Source: CAXBCP01 sp963977005 (GTDB lineage: Bacteria > Pseudomonadota > Alphaproteobacteria > MPNO01 > UBA830). From it: DNA of 64,000 nucleotides. The notes under the pieces are model-generated. The model ran no database searches. It saw only the letters and a program-made list of their open reading frames with translations, and was not told the origin of the DNA. Below are positions 62,495 to 64,000 of the stretch, in pieces. The DNA lies in the NCBI GenBank assembly GCA_963977005.1, contig CAXBMQ010000006.1, positions 151,135 through 215,134 of the forward strand, written 5' to 3'. Numbering within the stretch: position 1 is the first letter of the stretch; each line of letters opens with the position of its first letter. The position numbers were made by a program, and so were the translations under genes.

Positions 62495-63379
62495 ATGTCT
62501 CCAAAACCGCTCCCCCAACACACACGCGAAGCCCTCATCGCTGCGGCGCGCGACGTTGCCGCGAAGCGTGGCTCGACGCGGCTTTCCGTCGGCCAGTTCT
62601 GTGCGGCGACCGGCATCAACCCCGCGCGCATCTATGCAAGGTTCGACGACTGGCCGACGCTCTGTGCCGAGGCCGGATTGCTGCCCGGCGTCAAACCGCC
62701 GGAGATCGCGTCTGCGCGGCTGCTCGCCGATCTGCATGCCGCGATCATGGAGGCGGGCGGGTTCGAACGCTCGGCCGCGCTGTTGCGCCGGGTGCCCGGC
62801 AGCCCCGGCACCTATTACCGCCGCTTCGGCGACTGGGCGGGCATTTTGCGCGCGCTGAAGGGCTGGACCGCCGACCACGCGCCGGACTTTCCTTACGCCC
62901 GCGAGCTGGAGCGCCGCCTCGCCAACCAGGAACGGCGCAAACCGCGCGGCGGCACCGCGCCCGCCAAAAGTGCGACCCGGCCGCCCTGGCGCAGCACCGG
63001 CGCGCGCGCCTCCGGCCCGCCGCTGGCGTTTCGCGGCATGGCCTGCGCCCCGGTCAATGAGGCGGGCGTGGTGCTGCTGTTCGGCATGGTCGCCGCCGAT
63101 ATCGGCTACGCGGTCGATGCCATCGGCACCGCCTTCCCGGACTGCCACGGCCGCCGCCTGGTCACCGGCGGGGCGGCGGGCGCGATGGGCGTCGCCGACA
63201 GCCGGTGGGAGCCGGTACGCATCGAGTTCGAATACCGCTCGCGCACGTTTTTCTATCACGGCCACGACGTCGAGGGCTGCGACGTCATCGTCTGCTGGCA
63301 GCACGACTGGCCCGACTGCCCGCTCGAAGTGCTGGCGCTGGAGGACGTGGTGGCCTCGCTGACAGCCCGGGCGGCCTGA
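62495..63379 (+). CDS. HARE-repeat protein with restriction-endonuclease-like C-terminal domain
   Basis: About 294 residues from the ATG at 62495 (AAGGAA upstream; an earlier ATG at 62450 lacks one). Two homing-endonuclease-associated helical repeats are visible: VGQFCAATGINPARIYARFD followed by DWPTLCAEAGL, and LLRRVPGSPGTYYRRFGDW. These are DNA-binding HTH-like units. The C-terminal domain has NEAGVVLLFGMVAADIGY, FPDCHGRR, VRIEFEYRSRTFFYHGHDVE and CDVIVCWQHDWPDCPLEVL, a pattern suggestive of an endonuclease fold (acidic E-F-E and C-D...C-W strands). Substrate and role unknown. It adjoins the defence island but has backbone-like GC-rich codons. Confidence 0.72.
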   Translation: MSPKPLPQHTREALIAAARDVAAKRGSTRLSVGQFCAATGINPARIYARFDDWPTLCAEAGLLPGVKPPEIASARLLADLHAAIMEAGGFERSAALLRRVPGSPGTYYRRFGDWAGILRALKGWTADHAPDFPYARELERRLANQERRKPRGGTAPAKSATRPPWRSTGARASGPPLAFRGMACAPVNEAGVVLLFGMVAADIGYAVDAIGTAFPDCHGRRLVTGGAAGAMGVADSRWEPVRIEFEYRSRTFFYHGHDVEGCDVIVCWQHDWPDCPLEVLALEDVVASLTARAA

Positions 63380-63447
63380 CGGGGGGCGAGGGGGGAGGCG
63401 GCGGTCGGCGGGCTGTGTCCTCTATCAACAACAGAAAAATACTTACT

Positions 63448-63549
63448 CCCCCGGCCTTGTGCCGGGGGTCCATGGTGGATACACGCGCGGTGCACACCCC
63501 TTAGAGAGCTGGCCGCTGGACAAGTGGACCCCCGCCACAAGGGCGGGGG
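63448..63549. repeat. BIME-type inverted pair of REP-like palindromes, gene-free
   Basis: The left unit 63448-63472 (CCCCCGGCC-TTG-...GGGGGTCCA) and right unit 63525-63549 face each other across ~52 bp. The right unit is identical to 3458-3482. This is the same arrangement as the GIY-YIG element without the gene. Left and right stems differ by compensatory changes that preserve pairing. Confidence 0.75.
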
Positions 63550-63620
63550 AATAGAAAAGGAGAGCGGGGGAGAAAAGAACGTGGCGTGAGGAGCGGGCGT
63601 TCGCGCCATCCCTCTCTCGT

Positions 63621-64000
63621 CATCCCGGCCCCCGGATCTGGTCCGGGGCAGGCTTAAGCCGGGATCCAGTCTTGCTCGACGGCGGCACCGCTCTGGACCC
63701 CGGCACGGGGGCCGGGGTGACATTGGGGTGTGTTGACGGTGTGGCGGCGCGGGCGTTCGCGTCATTCCTCTCTCGTCATCCCGGCCCCCGGATCTGGTCC
63801 GGGGCAGGCTTAAGCCGTGATCCAGTCCTGCCTGAAGCCGGCACCGCCTGGGCCCCGGCACGGGGGCCGGGGTGACAACGGGGTGTGTTGACGGTGTGGC
63901 GGCGCGGGCGTTCGCGTCATCCCTCTCCTGTCATCCCGGCTTTATGCCGGGATCCAGTCTTGCTCGACGGCGGCACCGCTCTGGACCCCGGCACGGGGGC
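63621..64000. repeat. Tandem array of a ~155-bp REP-containing unit
   Basis: The TCATCCCGGC start of the unit recurs at 63621, 63776 and 63931, exactly 155 bp apart. Each unit carries two palindromes (a CCCCGGATCTGGTCCGGGG type and GACCCCGGCACGGGGGCCGG) and the linker GGGCGTTCGCGTCAT. The third copy has lost the first internal palindrome, and the array runs off the window. No gene is present in 63380-64000. Confidence 0.85.

Noticed and set aside
63380..64000. CRISPR array
   Set aside because: Repeats are 155 bp apart, internally palindromic, with conserved rather than unique intervening sequence; no cas genes.

Overview
The window is a GC-rich bacterial chromosome segment that looks like a marine-type alphaproteobacterium, probably Rhodospirillales-like. 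The evidence is the gene order (carA divergent from yqeY-dnaG-rpoD, carB-greA, and trxB next to a VtlR/LsrB-type LysR gene with a structured RNA behind it), the class GN sortase with its VIT/vWA target, PEP-CTERM proteins, and abundant REP-like palindromes. No rRNA, tRNA or CRISPR array was found. Placement below class level is inference.

Layout. 0-6 kb: Ca2+/cation antiporter, Kef-type K+/H+ antiporter, a GIY-YIG nuclease gene framed by perfect 25-bp inverted repeats, and uvrB. 6-9 kb: class GN sortase and its only visible substrate. 9-15.5 kb: aspartate aminotransferase, a truncated AAA ATPase, polyphosphate kinase 2, a hybrid histidine kinase and msrP. 15.5-20 kb: a secreted Cys-rich protein, a probable AbcR-type sRNA, its LysR regulator and trxB. 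20-27 kb: two PEP-CTERM proteins (the first with a sigma-54 promoter), an unrecognised 644-aa protein with a 2OG-Fe(II) oxygenase, a DUF3299 protein, an ELM1-family protein and an Lrp regulator. 28-36 kb: greA, carB and an RND efflux pair. 36-43 kb: a translationally coupled deacylase/GCS2 ligase pair, NUDIX hydrolase, membrane and secreted proteins, and a sensor kinase/LuxR-type regulator pair. 43-47 kb: a large secreted Cys-rich protein that shares a palindromic operator with the kinase gene, then a third PEP-CTERM protein with a matching sigma-54 promoter. 48-50.7 kb: an AT-richer restriction-modification island (Vsr, a NotI-like endonuclease interrupted at a G9 tract, and a C5-cytosine methyltransferase). 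50.9-58 kb: CHAP lipoprotein, carA, yqeY, dnaG, rpoD. 58.1-62 kb: a second AT-richer island with a DNA methyltransferase and an 892-aa GHKL/HSP90-like ATPase carrying a candidate PD-(D/E)xK nuclease region. 62.5-64 kb: a HARE-repeat nuclease-like protein and tandem/REP repeats.

How the parts work together. Two envelope sorting systems coexist: the sortase pair, and PEP-CTERM proteins whose exosortase must be encoded elsewhere. A kinase/regulator pair probably controls itself and the Cys-rich secreted protein through an ATGGGTA-N4-TACCCAT operator. A LysR protein probably drives a small RNA from a LysR-type box. Two separate defence islands interrupt the housekeeping backbone. The strongest leads are the GHKL-ATPase/nuclease plus methyltransferase pair, the possibly phase-variable NotI-like enzyme, the matched sigma-54/upstream elements of the PEP-CTERM paralogs, the operator pair of the Cys-rich system, and the inverted-repeat GIY-YIG element.
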